A stretch of 64,000 nt of DNA from Symsagittifera roscoffensis (taxonomy: Eukaryota > Xenacoelomorpha > Acoela > Convolutidae). The notes under the pieces are model-generated. The model did not search any database. It was not told where the DNA came from and worked only from the letters and a program-made list of their open reading frames with translations. Positions 12,201 through 27,200 of the stretch are shown here, piece by piece. The first letter of the stretch is position 1. Each line of letters begins with the position of its first letter. Position numbers and translations under genes: made by a program. The stretch spans positions 45,617,225 to 45,681,224 of the forward strand of contig NC_087066.1 in the NCBI RefSeq assembly GCF_963678635.1, read 5' to 3'.

Positions 12201-15200
12201 TTAAATAGTATACGAAAAAGTTCATTAAGAACATCCGACCCTGACCAGGTTCGAACCCTCGGAATTTGTAGCGGGTCTCCTTCCCTAACTCTACGCTACA
12301 GATCCATGATAACTTGAAGCTAAAATGCTATTTGTAATTTAATAGTCTGTGTTGATATCCTTAGCATTGGCTGTACTTATTGGCTGGTTACTGATCAAAA
12401 TGAACAATTTCAAAACGAACACATTTTTCGCAACAATAATTGCGACTTAGGTTGTAAAAAAAGATAGTTCATACATATAGTATGATACTATAAGATAGTT
12501 CATACTTTAAAAAATACTAATTTAAAATCATCTGATGTTTTTCCAAATTGAGTAGGTTTTTGTGCATAGCGTGATGAAAGCAACTGAACGACAGCCCAAG
12601 ACCTCAACATATTCGAGAGTCATTGCAAAATAGGCAAAGAGTAGACTGACTGTTGCTTTGCCAGAAGCACAGAAAGTTCACACCATATTAAAAAGAAGAA
12701 ATTAAAATCAAATATATTTTTTCAAATTTGTGAGATTATCTGCGCAAGCTTTGATGAGAGAAAAGCGAAAGCTTATAACATAAGTAAATTAATTATAGCC
12801 GACAACTGTTTTCTTCTTGAATTTTTTTCGTCGGTTTTGAATTTTTAGTGCCAAGGAAGCTCTAAGTGAAGCTTCAAAAATTAGTATTCACTAGATCGAA
12901 AACACGTGCTGCCTGGCCATTAAGCCAATAATACCGAAAAGCATGGTTGAGCAGAACGGTTTTGGATCAAAAACTCTTGGTCTATCATGAAATTCAAATG
13001 TTCGATAAGCCTTAGGTAATTTATATCCCCACTAAACTCTTTAGTTGTCAAGACGAAATCAACAAGGCCACCAAGTGAAACAATAAGTCACGTGCGAGAA
13101 AACGGCAAAATAATAAGTTGAAAACAAAAAAGTTGTTGTCATAAAAAAACCTTTTGAGCAATTAAGTTTTAAAAATTTGAAATTGAAATAGAAACTGTCT
13201 GAATTTGTCAAAATCAATTTTCCTTTGACGACACAAATTAGATGACTACACCGAAACAATTTAGGCCAATTAAAAATTTCGAGTTGAAAAAACGAAACAT
13301 GCAACCCAAGGAAAATTTACATGTGGCAATTATCCGACAAAACATAAGCAGACAAACGAAGTCCGACAATTCAATTTTTCCCGGATAAAAATTCTAGTAA
13401 ATACACAATGGAAAAAAAACAAAAATTGGCCGGGACTCGAACACCAGACCTTAGGGTACAAAGTTATCAACAAACATAAGACCAAACGGGAAGAAAAGGT
13501 CTCGAAGTTGCAATGGCTCTTTAATAAAGCAACTTCATAATTTCTTGAAGAAAGAAAAGTTAGAAGTGCAAAAAATATTGCTTAACAATTAAAACGGAAA
13601 AGCAAAGATAAGCTTCCAAAAACTTGCGATACAATTAAAACATCCCAGTACGAGATATTAAAAAGAAAAAATATTGAAGTCTTTTTTCAAAAAACTAAGC
13701 TAAAAAAATAACACGAAAAAAGTCCAAAAACATTACATACAAAAATTTCATACTATTTCCTCCGACGAAGATCATGAACAGTCCTAACAAGCATTGATAA
13801 TGAATGATCGAGCGGCAACTAAGGTGAAAAAACTTAGGTCAACCCTCGTTAAGCCGAAAACGAATTTGTAGACATAAAAGATAACCAAGCTAACAAAACT
13901 TTTAGGTAAAAATTTTACGGCCAATCCTTTCTGAAACAAGCAAAAGCAATTAAAAAATCGCTCATGATATTGCTCAAAATAAGTTGACTAGCGATACAAT
14001 TAAACCATTGCATTACAAGATATTGAATACAAAAAAGAAGTTCTTCAAAAAATTAAACTTAAAAAAAGCACTAAAGAAGTCCAAAAAACTAGAAGTTTGT
14101 CATAACTTTCATAACGTTCATAACTTTGTCTCAGATGTTGTTCATAAACAGCCTCAACAAGCATTGAGAATCAATGGCCCAGTGGCAAGAAAGGCAAAAA
14201 CTTGGGTCGACCCTCGCTAAGCCGAAAACGCGAAACTAGACAAAGATTTTTTCATCACTTTTCTGGTGTGACAACATCAATCGAACTTTGAAAAACGACG
14301 CGTGGTAAATTAAATTTGAAAGAATCTTGAAAACAGTGGTAGGCTTATCTCAGTTTTTATATATAAATAATGGGATGTGGCTCCTCTCCATCAAAGTTGG
14401 ATTTTGCGAGGATTCTTGAATCATTAGAAACACTAAGTTAGATTTTACTTACACGGATCACAAGATGGATAAAATCTGTTTCACTGAGTCGACAAACGAG
14501 TAAGAAAGGTTTTTGGACAACTAATTCACAAAAACTGTAACTCGTACTATTAAACAAATCTGCAATTTTTACGACCGTGAGGATAAAAAGTGACAATAAC
14601 TGCAGAATAATAACTATTCTATATGCAATTGTCTGTTTATAAACAATTGACTCAAAGATCCAAATCTCAACTACCTGCACAGAACTATAGAAACTACCCG
14701 ACGAGTTGCCAGTAAATGTCAAAACTTAACTCCGATTTATACCGCGATTTTGCAACGCCAGTGTCGTTTGATCAAATGGCAATAAGAACATAAAGAGAAA
14801 ACTACGGCTGCATAAAATTGCCTGCAACTTCAATGTAGGTGACAATATCATATACAAGTTACCAACCATGTGAATGAAAATTGTCCCAGAATAAACGCTA
14901 ACTGTAAACTTATTGAAGGCTTAAACAATGTGCTTGGAAAATACAAAAAGGGTTGTTAGAAGCCCGTTTACACAAAGATAACAGCCAGTGATTTCCGGCA
15001 ACTGTGGTTCCTTTGGAATCGAAATCAACACTACGGTTTAAGCTAGCTAAAGCCATGATTTTCCAATTCAGACATAGCTATCGCAATCAAGGAATACTTT
15101 CTTCTTCATTTCTGGACGTGAAATCAAATTACCTCTCGAACGTTAGAGGAAAACTCAATGTCCGAATCATTTTCATGTTGCAAACAAATGAAAAGACAAA

Positions 15201-18200
15201 TGTAATTTTCCGACTACCCACACCCTTCCCCCACCCCGCGCAAAAAAACAGGCCAAAAATGAAGTTTCTGAGCACTTTTGACGCGCGGTTTTTTGGCAGG
15301 CGGGCTCCCCCATAAAAATTGCAATTTGGCGCCAAAGGTGCCTTCTGAACAAACTTGAGCTTGGTCAAATAAAAATGGGTGTAGTAAAATAATACAAGTA
15401 GGGGAACCCTTCGGAAAAATTTGGAAACAAGAATTGAACGAGGCGTTCGCATAACACAAAACTTATGCAATACTAATGTAAACAATCTAACCATAAGAAG
15501 CATAGCTATTCTGCTGTTGTCTCGGGGTAATCTGTCCTTCGGATTCCGAATCACGACCAGCCGATCCCATCTCCCCCCTCCTCGGAGTTCGCATAGCGTC
15601 CCTTGCCATCTGGGGCGGCTGTCCGTTAGTGTACACGTGGTCTGGAGTGGAGTCCCACTGTTGCTCTTCGCCTTGTCTGGAAGCCCTTAGTTGGTTTCCG
15701 CGCCCTAGTGATGTCGGGGGACTGAACTGTATCGCTGAAAGAGGGAACACCTCTTGTAAATTTATAGTTAGAGCCAAGAAGAACTTCTTATCAGGAGACT
15801 AAAAAACGATAGGTACAATATAGACGAACAGTTAATACGAGCTCACTTTCAGTAAAAAGTTTTTCTTTCGTAAAAGCTAAAATGTAATTTCTATAGCGGC
15901 AAATATGTAAAAACCGACAATATAACTAGAAAGCACAGACCAGCTAAGACAATGAACACAGCGCGAACAGACAAGGTGGAATCTATTGTAATAACGGCGG
16001 AATCTATAGGTGATATTTGCATCCACCTGAATAGAGTAAAGTGCAACTCATCAGCATTGTTTATATAATCACCCAAATATTTGGAAATTCAAATTATAAG
16101 GAAGAAAACTTGAAACGATCAAGCATTTGCTTCTATGACAGAGGAAATATCTCGACCTCCATTAAACCCGGAAAAAATTGAAACGGAAGGAGAAAAAGCC
16201 TTTTTCTTGATTTTTTGATTTCCGGTTTCCTTAATAGAAAAAAAAATAGATTGACAGTTTAATACTCAAAAGTATATATTTGAGGGACGCTTCCTTCAAG
16301 TTACCTAGTTTTGAATTAAAGGAAATACGGCCGAATCTATCGACAAAAGTGACTGTTTTGGACACGAATAAGGCAGTACTACCCGTCCGTTAGCTAGATC
16401 CGGAAAAAACTGCTCGAAAAAATGAACTTTTTGAGGGACTATTGTTTTTGCGACCAACAACTATACAAAATTCAATGAACTCACATGGCGACTGTTCGGG
16501 AAACCCAATAGCATCTTCGTCGTTGAAGTATTTCTGCTCCCCCTCTCCGCCTCTTCCGGAATCAAATTCATCCCTTCCACTGTACCTGCTTCCACCGTTG
16601 AAATTTCCGCCGGCATAAACAGCAGGCAGTTGTGGTCTATCCGGGGGCATGTTGGGGTGATACACATTTTCGGAATAGGAGTTCGAAACATTTCCAGAAA
16701 ATCTCCTATCAGACGGAGGACGTGAAACCCTGAAATCAAGAATTTTCTTTTCATTACTTTTATTGATAAAAAAGGAAATAAATTTACGTTGGAATAACAA
16801 TTTTCGGCAAAATGAAAAATCATTCCACTATATTTGCAACTAAAGAATTCAAGAACTCGTTTATCGGTGATATATTATACAATAGGTGCAGGTTCAAATT
16901 AAATAGCTGGATCGCTTTTTGTTATACTTCGAACCACCAGCTTGCCCCCCTTTGTACTATTTTGAGATATCCATTTTTGGCTGGCTGACTCTAAAATTTT
17001 GGCTGACTGACTGGTAGAACTCAGAAAATCAAATTGGTCGCCCTAAAAAAATTTCAAAAATTTTTTTGAAAATCCGCCTGCCCTCGAGAAAATCCTAGAT
17101 CCGCCCCTGCCTCGAATAGTATTAATAATTTATTTCAAAACCCAATTTTTTTTTAGCAAAAGAGTAAAATTTTAGTTTTTGACTAAAACTTTATCTGGCA
17201 GAGTAATGTATCTACAAAACTATCTTAACAAAATGTACAATTGACTGAAAAAAAACTATATTATGCATTACAGATCTCAAGTTTATTACACGCACTAAAC
17301 TCAAAATTACCACCTATTGGAACATATCAACCATTTATCTCCAGAAAAAATGTTCTTGGTTTGAATTTGGGTCTTTTTCGTTATACGGCCCAAAAAGGAA
17401 AAACCACGCCTCAAAATTTTTATGAACCTAAATAACTGTGACAGTATGACAGAACACAAAACAAATTAAAATTCGTCACTTTTAAATTTCTATTGAGTTT
17501 GCGGAAGGCCAAAATCGAGCAATTTCCATCAAAATTTCGGAAAATTGATTCCTGTTTCGAACGTTTTGCCGCTCTCTCCAGATAAATTCACAGAGATACG
17601 AATCAATTTGGGTTCTAGCTGTTTCGCATTGGCATTTATTCCTCTTTTTCAAAAAATGTGTTCATTCTTTTTTGCTCTATTTCCAAGCCCTCTCAAAACA
17701 CTAAAAAGATCCTTTTTTGTGAAAAATTTTCTGCGCCCCAGGCATTTAAAAAAAAACGCAAAAAATGATCCCCCTTGCAAAGATTTCATTTAAAATCAAG
17801 TGTATCCCCTCAAATTTAGTGTATGTGAGCCCACAGTTGACGCGTTAGAAAATTTGGTCGACCAAAAACAGATGAAACAGAGCCAAAGGTGACCTTATAG
17901 GTTTATGTGGACAAGGACCAAATCTCAGACACCCCTCCCCCTAAATCCGTCCGTTGTAGTAAGGAAAAGTAGAGTTTTAGACTTTGAGAGTTTTCGCTGT
18001 TAATTGAGTGCATGTGAAATACTAGCCTCATATTTTGTTCGTTCTCAGGGAGAGATACTGGTTGCTCCAAGTCCTGGTTGATCCCAATGTTAACCCGCTG
18101 TTCAGCTGTCACTACTCCAAAGTTATATCGCGGACTGAAACAAAACAACTTTAAGAATTTAGCAAAAAAAAACTGATACAACCTCAAGCTGCCTTCGGCT

Positions 18201-21200
18201 GCGGATAACTTAGAGGCAAAAACACCGGTTGTGAGCTAGGGCATGGCCGAGAAAGCTATCGAGATTAGGGTATTAGTCTTTGAAACATTTTTGGTTTCCG
18301 ATTCTGAATTTAAGTGGTTTACCTTGACATTCCCTCATATGATTCGATCACAATTGCAGATTCATTGATACCCATCAATAAACCTTTTCGAACTTTTCAA
18401 AAAAAGATACGAGTTGCATCTTCTATCAAAACAATCACGTTCGCTCCTACCAGTATACCAGGTTACACGTAAAACAGCACCTACAACAAATTTTGGTGCA
18501 TGTATATGTCACAATTTGATTTCATCAAAGTGTCTTTTCTCGACGCAATTCAAGCACCGAAGCTATCGGGACAACCGACTACCCACGAAGCAACAGTCTG
18601 ATTGCCCTCTTTATTGTTTTACTTCAGGAAGCCTTAGAATGGTTAAACTCCTCTTCTGCTACGGGGGCATCATGCACTAAGGGCCGATCGCTGGAAATTT
18701 TTCAACCATTAGCTTACTTTGTTCAAACGACCCCAAATTTACTCTATCTTTATACTTATTTTCGAAAAGTTGAATTCTGAATTATTAACGGCTAGCATTA
18801 TTTTCGGACAATGAGTGCTTCGGGCAAGAGGACTTACCGGCTCTTCTTCCATAAGAAAATTAGCATGTTACCGATGTGAAAGGTACAGAACGCGAACTAA
18901 CCCGCGCGGACTGTTTCTCCTGCTCGATTTTGGAGTAGCTTCTGTACTGTGGCTGCTGCTTACACCTCGGCTACGATTGCCCTCACTACCTCTCCTGTGG
19001 TTATTCACATCCGGCGTGGACTGATTCTGGTTCACTTCCTGCAGCACCTGGCAAAGTGTTCAATGAAAAGTCTCCATTTTTCACTCAGTAATCACTGAGT
19101 AATAATTACATGCAATTTATCCATGTTTCCGATTTTTCTTTAGTATTCTGAGTAAAACTAGCTCAACTTAAATCTTTCTTACTTAGAAATCATATTAAAT
19201 TGAACACGTCTTTTACCTGTTTATTCTGATTATGATCCAGTGAGTTGATATGTGGCAAGCTAATTGACTGTTGCGTAGGCTGCTGTTGCTGTGATATGTA
19301 TTTTGGATGTAGGTTCAAGATATGTGAGGAGTTAATGGCTGGCACAGCAGTCGAGGATCTGCTCTCTGTGTCCGAGTAGTCGTCTACTTTCACGTGTGGT
19401 CTGTACTGGAAATTTGGATTGGGGGTGGGGCTCAATGTCAGACTGTTAGTTCTACTGCCTAGGTCAGACTCACTGAAACAACAGCAAAAATAAGTTTCTT
19501 CCAAATTATTTTAAGATTGTGGCGGGACTGTTAATGGAGAAATAGGAAAGTTCAGACCAGTTGAAAAAGAACATTCATTGTTTCCATAGAACAATATATA
19601 TAGAGAGTACATAAGTATATGTATCAGATTTCTTCAACTGCTCGATTCTTTTTTATATTGATCGAAAATTTTTGATTCTAATCAAGAAAGTTATTTTCAA
19701 TATAACTAATAGTTTTAAATTAAAGTTTCAATTCCAGAAAACAGCAAACAGATCATGTAACCGAGAAAAATTAAAATTAGGGATGAGATTACATTCATTG
19801 AGTGACTGATTAGTATCTTTTCCAATTAACCTAATGCTTCTGAGAGAAGCTGTCTCAGAACCCAGCTCCACCTAAAAGTATACAAAACATAGATGTCTTC
19901 CATTCGCTTTCATTCCTACAATAATTCTGTAATACTCATAGTTTTTTTGAACACCATCGTCATCAAATAAATTGAGAAAAACATCTTGAAAACCAATATC
20001 AAAAGTCAAACTATCGTCGTCAACTGAACCAAAAATCAGGTTTCTATTACCTCACAAACGGCGTCATGCCCTATGGAATAACGAAAGAGTTTATGATGAT
20101 AAGCCAACTTTGTTACCTGTTCCAACTGCTCAGCTAGAGTCTTTCTTTCTTCTTCCAGTTGTTTACTCAGTTGCGCATATTTCAGCTCCTAAAAAACACG
20201 CAAAAACAAACAGTTAAGCTAAGGGAAAAACTTAAAAATCACAAAGGCAAAAAGTGACTGGAAAATGTGCGCACGGAGGCAAAGCAGAGACTATCACCAC
20301 TTGCAGATGAACCAACCAAATTGTTTAAAAAAACTTCACAAAAAGTGTTTATTGTTTCAAAAAATTCCAAAAAAGCAAAATCTTGGAACTGACTTACGCA
20401 CAATTTAAGAAATTTCACGAACAGAGGCACAGCGAAGCTTCGCACAACTTCGAATACAACACATACATAGCATGACAAACTAATCGACCAAAATCAAGAT
20501 CAAAGACGCAGAAAGCATTTTTTTATCTACCAAAAAATTTTCAACATTAGTCTTGATTTTTTCTTGAAAATCTTCAAGACAATATGCCAAGAAGTAAAAC
20601 AGTCGATATTAAAATTGCATCAAGTTAAAACTTACAAAGCCGTAGAAAAACGACAATTCTTGAGCAGACACAAGTTGCGCCGTAAAAAAAAATTGTTATA
20701 ATTATGGTTTCTGCGATTCGCAGAGGATCTATGAAAGGCTATCCAGCCTGTCTAAGCATAGTCCGTTTCTCTTATTTCCCCATTCCAGGCTGAGTTTTTG
20801 TGTTGAGCGAGTCTCTTTTTTTTGCGACTCAAGGCCGTTTTTTGCGTCTAGAACTTTCAAGTGGTACCACTATTGCAGCCGTAATCGGTCAGGCCGTGGT
20901 AGACCTGAAGCTAGAGGTCAAGTGAGAGCTCGTCCTCACACACTAATCTTGACATGACATGGCAGGTCTCTAAGCCAATTCATTACCCAAAACCCAAAAG
21001 CTTTTCAGCCGAATAAAGAGGACAAAACAAATTAAATGAAAAAATAAACAGACATATTAGAAGCGGATTTGGTCAGTTTTCAACTAACATAAAAATGAAC
21101 AAGCGCGTAACGCACCTACGGTGCTTCGAACAGAATAATGTATGTAAAAACTGCTTATATATAAAACCGAAAGAAATGCAACCAAAGCAATAGACGGGAG

Positions 21201-24200
21201 CATCCAACAAAGCTTTTAAACCTTAAATGTTCTTTTTAAATTGAAGCGGCCAAATCTCCAAAACCCCTGGGTTTCAGATCTTCGTAATTGGAACAAAACA
21301 AAACCCGTAAATGGCCACAGCATACAAGTGCACTTCCTATTTTCAACTATTTCGTTGACAAAATCACTGAATTCATGAATGAGACTATTGTTTAACTTAG
21401 TTGTTTCCTTTCATTAGCCCGCCTTGCGTATATCATTTGCTGCCATCAAAGGATACATATAGCGTAAATAATTTGAAAACCTCTCACTTTTTTCTTAGTT
21501 TGATTTGTAGTTGAATAAAAAATTATGAAAAAACGTCATTTGTCAAAACAAACAATTTGCGTTATAATATCAGAATGACGGCCACACCTGCAAGAACTAG
21601 AATAAACCTGACTTCACTCCAACAATGCGTCGGAAATTTCGAATTTTGAAAAATACTAATTTTCAATTACGAAGTTTTTTGAAAACTCATAAAATCGACA
21701 AATCCAGGAAAGTGAAATGCGTTGAGCAGTCGTCTTTGGAGTCCAGATTTAAAATTCCTGAGAGTATCTGACAGCACCCCACCAAAGTGCTGAGAAAATT
21801 TTCAAGACAAATGTATGATTGACACTTTTTTTGATAATATTAACCCAATTTGAGAAAACTGGATCAATCAGTAAACTTTCTTAAAATTAAAATTTCGCTG
21901 GGAAAGCTGATAATTACATTCAATTTTCGAAACTTCACAATTTCGCTGTTTGATATTGGGAATTGCCTCGTAAAATAGACGAATAAATATAACTTAAATA
22001 GAAATCAAAAATTAAACCGCCAAAAAGTAAATTTGAGCATGAACAAATTATTAGACTTTTCCTGAAAAAAAAGGAAAAAAATTATCGCGAACTGCCAAAG
22101 AATCTGAACTATATTCTTCGACTCTTAAAAATGGCATGTCTCGGAAGCTAAGATGATTTGAGCAGTCAAACTTGGAGGAAAGAATTGCAACCTGAGAGTA
22201 CCCTCAGAATAGCCTTATTACAGGGTTGGGAGTTAAAGATCTAGTAAAGCTGTCTCTTTAATCAATTTTTTTAACTATTGAAAATGTCTCGGAAAACGTC
22301 TCTAAAATGATTTCAGCACTTAAAATCGGAAACAAAATTAATTATATAAACCCCCAGAGACTACCCTGGTAGCAACAACAGATTGGGAATCACAAATTCT
22401 TTGACTGTTCAAATCTAAGTTTTCTACAAAATTGAAGAAAAAAAACGTTAAAAACGTCATACCCCGAAAACAACAAGGATTTGCGCAGTCATAGTTGGAG
22501 ACAAGATTCGCAGTCCCTAAGCCTACCCTGGCAATACCAAACTACAAAATAGAAACCCAACTACAAAATAGAATGAAGATATTAATTTCCTGTAAACTTT
22601 TGAAAAAAAACACAAAAATTGTCGTATCTGGTCGTAAAAAAACTGAAAACTAAGCGCTAAAACACCCCACTATTAGATTGCTAATTTAAAACTTGTTGAA
22701 AAGACACTGAAGTCAAACAACAAAATCGAAAAAAATGTTAACCATAGCAATATACGATATAGCTTAAACGTGAAAGAATTCTTTGGTAAAACATGCAAAA
22801 ATGTTACGTTGAAAAAGCTTAACTATGGAAGATAGTGAAGCCCGCATTTACATAGATAACAGATAGATAGATTTCGAATAGATTGTGCATTTAAAATTTA
22901 TGTATGTTCAAAAACTTTCTGTTCGTTGACGAAAGTACAGGTGGCCATTACCAATTTGGTCATCTAGAGAACCAAATTGTTAACGGGAAAAAGATTCTAG
23001 TTCCCGGTTGCAATAGTCTTGCTTATCGCATCACTTAAACACGGATAGTATTTCGCATCAGACGCGAACTTATAGACAATGAGCTGAAACATAAAAAGAT
23101 CTTTTGAAAACTAGACAGATTCACCGACACTTCAAACCGAGAACAACCAAGTCGGAAATCCTAATTTTTAGACTCAATTAGAATAAGGAATAACGTTTCA
23201 TATCGAAATAGTTCAAATGAACATTGCATTTGAGGTTTTTGCAGCCAGATTTTAGTTCCTCATCCCCCGCTACCTCATACGCACAACAAATACTACGAAA
23301 GATTTGAAAAGATTCTTCTGATGAGATGAGATAACATTTTTATTGTTCCACGCAAAATCAAAGTCTAAAAAACCGCCCTTACAGCTTAATTTTGAGAAAA
23401 CTAAGCGAGATAGTTAAACTAAAAAATATTTAGTTTTTTTGTGGAAACAAGCTCAAAAAGATTAGTTTAACGCTTACACCTTACTAAGAGCTGCTAAAAT
23501 TCTCAACAAGAATCTGACCCAGAAAGTAGTGTTTAGTTTTTCTTGACTTCGCAGCGAGAACAAAAGATTAAAAGTTTCGTGAGAAAAAAACTACTTACAA
23601 TTTTTGAAAAATCAAAGTTGTTACAAAAATAACTGCTGATAGCACAACAACATTTGATTCGGGTAAAATGTTTTTCCAGCCAAATTTGACTACTTCAAGG
23701 AAAGCTCGTAGTGGGTCAAGTGTGTAATCATATTAAAAAATTGGATTCTCAAAAACTTTCAAAAAATTTTCTGTTGAGAAAAACTGGTATGCATTTCTCG
23801 TTTACAGACTAAGTTACACGAAATTCGACGAGAGACCTGCCAATTGTAACCTGAATTTGCTTAAACTTAGCAATATTTCTTGCATTATATCTTAATTTAA
23901 TTGCCGTTTCTAAAAAAAATAAAACAGAGGCTAAGCTGAGCTTCGCATCACTTGCGATACAAATGAAGAAAGCCGCTAAGTCGGGAAAAATCAAAGGTGT
24001 CGGCATAACTAGACCGATCAAAAAAATAAGACTAGTTTTGAAACATAAAAATGCACCGACAATAGAATAAGAAATTAGCATCGAAAAAAACTTGTCAAGG
24101 TTACAAAGCCGGAAAAACCTCAGCAGAAACCCTTTAAGCCGAAAAAAAATAAACAAGACTTAAGCCTTATAAAAAGTCCCCTTCCTCCTCAAAACTTATA

Positions 24201-27200
24201 AGCTCCCCTCCTCCTCAAAAACACACACAAGCTACTTTTTTTAATTGTCAACTGAAACAAAATAAAGCCACTTAGCCAGTATAATATATGCGAAACCTAT
24301 TAACCGGAAAAAATGATCAAAGTCGAATAAAATTCTTATAACTTAAGACTAATAAAAATTAATTAAATCCCCCTCGCCCTCAAAACACAGACACGCACAC
24401 ACAGACTTTTTCGCTCGTCCTCGAAAGACGCAATATGAGGCCATTAAGCCGATGTACCATTCACCGAAACCAATCAAGCCGAAGAAAAAAGAAAAAAATG
24501 ATTAAGCTGAAAAAAATTGTTCATGAAAAAATTGAACTATAATTTTTATTAAATTTTTTAGCATCTTGTTCGCTCCAGAAATGAGCATTAAAATTATTTT
24601 TCCTTTAAAACGACTCAAAAACAGATCACTAAGCCAATAACATAAAAACCGGCCGAAATCATTTGTGGCGGAATAAATGTTTTAAGCAAAAAGTCCGAAG
24701 TCAAGGTTAATAAAATTATTAACGGCGGAAATAAATTAGCAAACTTAAAGCAACTACAAGGTTAATTGCGAACAGCTAAACAGAACGTGACAACTAAGCC
24801 ATAACATAAGCAGATAAACAATCAGCCGACATTTTTGAAACGGAAAAACAACAGGTCCTGTTAGATTCTGATCCAGGATCTTTGCCATCCCAGGCGTATT
24901 CGTTACCACAGGCCAAGAACGCCAAGAAATTCGATGAACATTATAAATTGAACTTAAATTTGTCATTTCTATTTTTGACCATTCTGCGATCAAAATTATT
25001 TACGCGAAAAAAGTCTAGTACCCGAATGCAATGCCCTTGCTAATTGCAAGAGTAATAATCCAAAAACCTTGGACAAAAAACTGATTAATTAATTTTATGT
25101 TTAAGCTTTCTAGATACGTTTTTTGCCATTTTAGATTTTTTTTCGTCTATCAGTTTAATCGAAACATTCTGTGCTTACGCACAGCAACAGACTATACTTG
25201 ATCTGTGAGCTTTTAGTGGAAGAATTTAAAACTAAGCCAAAACGAATGGATTTTATAGGTTTGAAAAACAAGTATCAGTTAATGATCATCAAATCGATTG
25301 TTTCGAGCCCCGTTTTCTTGACACAAGCAAAGAAAAAACATGATGATCAATTCAAGATACGATATATCACCCAACGCCGTACGAAGCTTTCATGAGCGAC
25401 CTGATTTTTCGCATGAAACCAAATATCATGCAAAAGCGTCCTCAATTTCAATTATGTAACGCGCCTATTTAAAAATATATTCGACAAATTTGAATTGGAA
25501 TACCAACAAAAAAAAATTTATCGTTTGCATTTTTTAAAACTGAATCCGGGTATGAAGATTTCAGTTTTCAGCATAAGCAATGGGTTTTTCTAGATGCTTG
25601 ATAATTTTCATGAAGCATTGAAAATCCACTCTTAATGAGCAAGTTTTTCACTTAAATTGCGTCGATTGGCGTGAACGAACGTGTTAATCAGCTATTTGAT
25701 CAGCTATTCGAACAAGCACACTTAAACGCCATTAGAAACATTTTCTTCGGATAACAGAAACTGGCATTTTCAGCACCAGAATTATCAGGTGAGTCGTTTA
25801 AGCCAATTTCTATATGTTCAAAACAAATCCTATCAATTTATTATTCGTAATTAAAAAATTTAGTTTTCGAAAAATTTATTAGTAAAAAATTCCTGTTACA
25901 CATTCAAATCGATAAGTATGACCACACGTATACAAAACGTTTTCTCACATGTTTTCAATTTAACTTGCTTATCAAATTGATTAAATTAATAAATTATATG
26001 CGGTTTCCAAGCCAATAAAGCCTCTCTAGCCAAGGAAACAAAAACACTTCGAGGGCGGGCAGTCTTAACAAGCTACTGCTCAATCTATTAGTTTTGAAGC
26101 CAAGCCAATTCTACTTAAGCTTTTATTTCCGCAATTTAAGTTCAAATGACCTCGTTAATACCCAAGTCGCCCTCCTAATTGTCGCTATTTGCCTAGGGTT
26201 GTCCTACAACTTTCCCCGTAAATTAAGCAATAAAATCAAGTTACCATCAAATACACCAACCCAGAGATCCTGAAAACTTCCTGTTGAACTTGCTGTATTA
26301 CTGAATATTTACATAACCAATTTGGCTATTTTAGTTCTACTTTATCAATTTTGAACTCATATACTACGAGCATATCTAATCTTTAATGGTTAGGTTTATC
26401 ATATTTAACAATAATTACTTTCTTCAAAACTTCTAAGATATCTACTTGGCTTCCAGCATCATTTCTTTTCTTTTAAATTTGGCTCTTTATTTTCAAGCAT
26501 CTATACAATAGGCCCTTTAAGAACCTTTTAGAATTCAAAAACTTATCGCTTATACTTCTGGCTCCTGGGCATTAAAATACAACTCAAAAGAAGTTTATTG
26601 AATTCAATGAAGAACAAAAATTGACTGGTTCTATTTTCAAATTACATACTATAGTTCATGTTCTGCATTCTAATTATAGTCAGTTATACCAAGAAGTCAT
26701 TTCCGGAAATCATCAATTCTAAGAAACCGGGTCATCGGTTAGACCTTCTGCTCTTGGTTAAATTGCATGAGCCGATAATTCATCACAGGTCACACATTTC
26801 AAATATTGACACTCAGTTTTCATTTCATTTCAAAAATCGACTATTTGTGGCAGCAATTTCTCATATAAAGGGAGGGTTATTTTAACTTTTTAAAATCCCA
26901 TTTCGTTAAAAAAACTGAAAATATTTGAGCCTATCTGTCAGCAAAGAGTTACCGAATTCTTCGATACCTTCGATTGGTTCATTGTTCATTTCCTTACGCT
27001 TCGTTTGATTCTTGTTCACGCATTTTTTGCAATTGATTAATGCACTTTGCTAACTTTGCTTAATTTTCTGGAAACTTCAAACACGTTTTTCTCAAGTTGC
27101 GTTAAGTTTAGACAAAAAGAAAGAGGACAAAAGTTGCTTGGATTTTACCGAAATTGATATTGTGTAATTTTTTTGTGAGATTCGAGTCCAAAATTTTTGT

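Noticed and set aside
12238-12312. Functional tRNA gene on the minus strand
   Set aside because: Box A and B resemble a tRNA, but I could not close an acceptor stem by eye and similar pieces recur nearby, so a SINE origin is more likely.
20239-20478. 79-codon minus-strand frame next to exon 2
   Set aside because: It lies in repeat sequence with a GAAGCTTCGC core seen elsewhere in the introns and has no domain or splice support.
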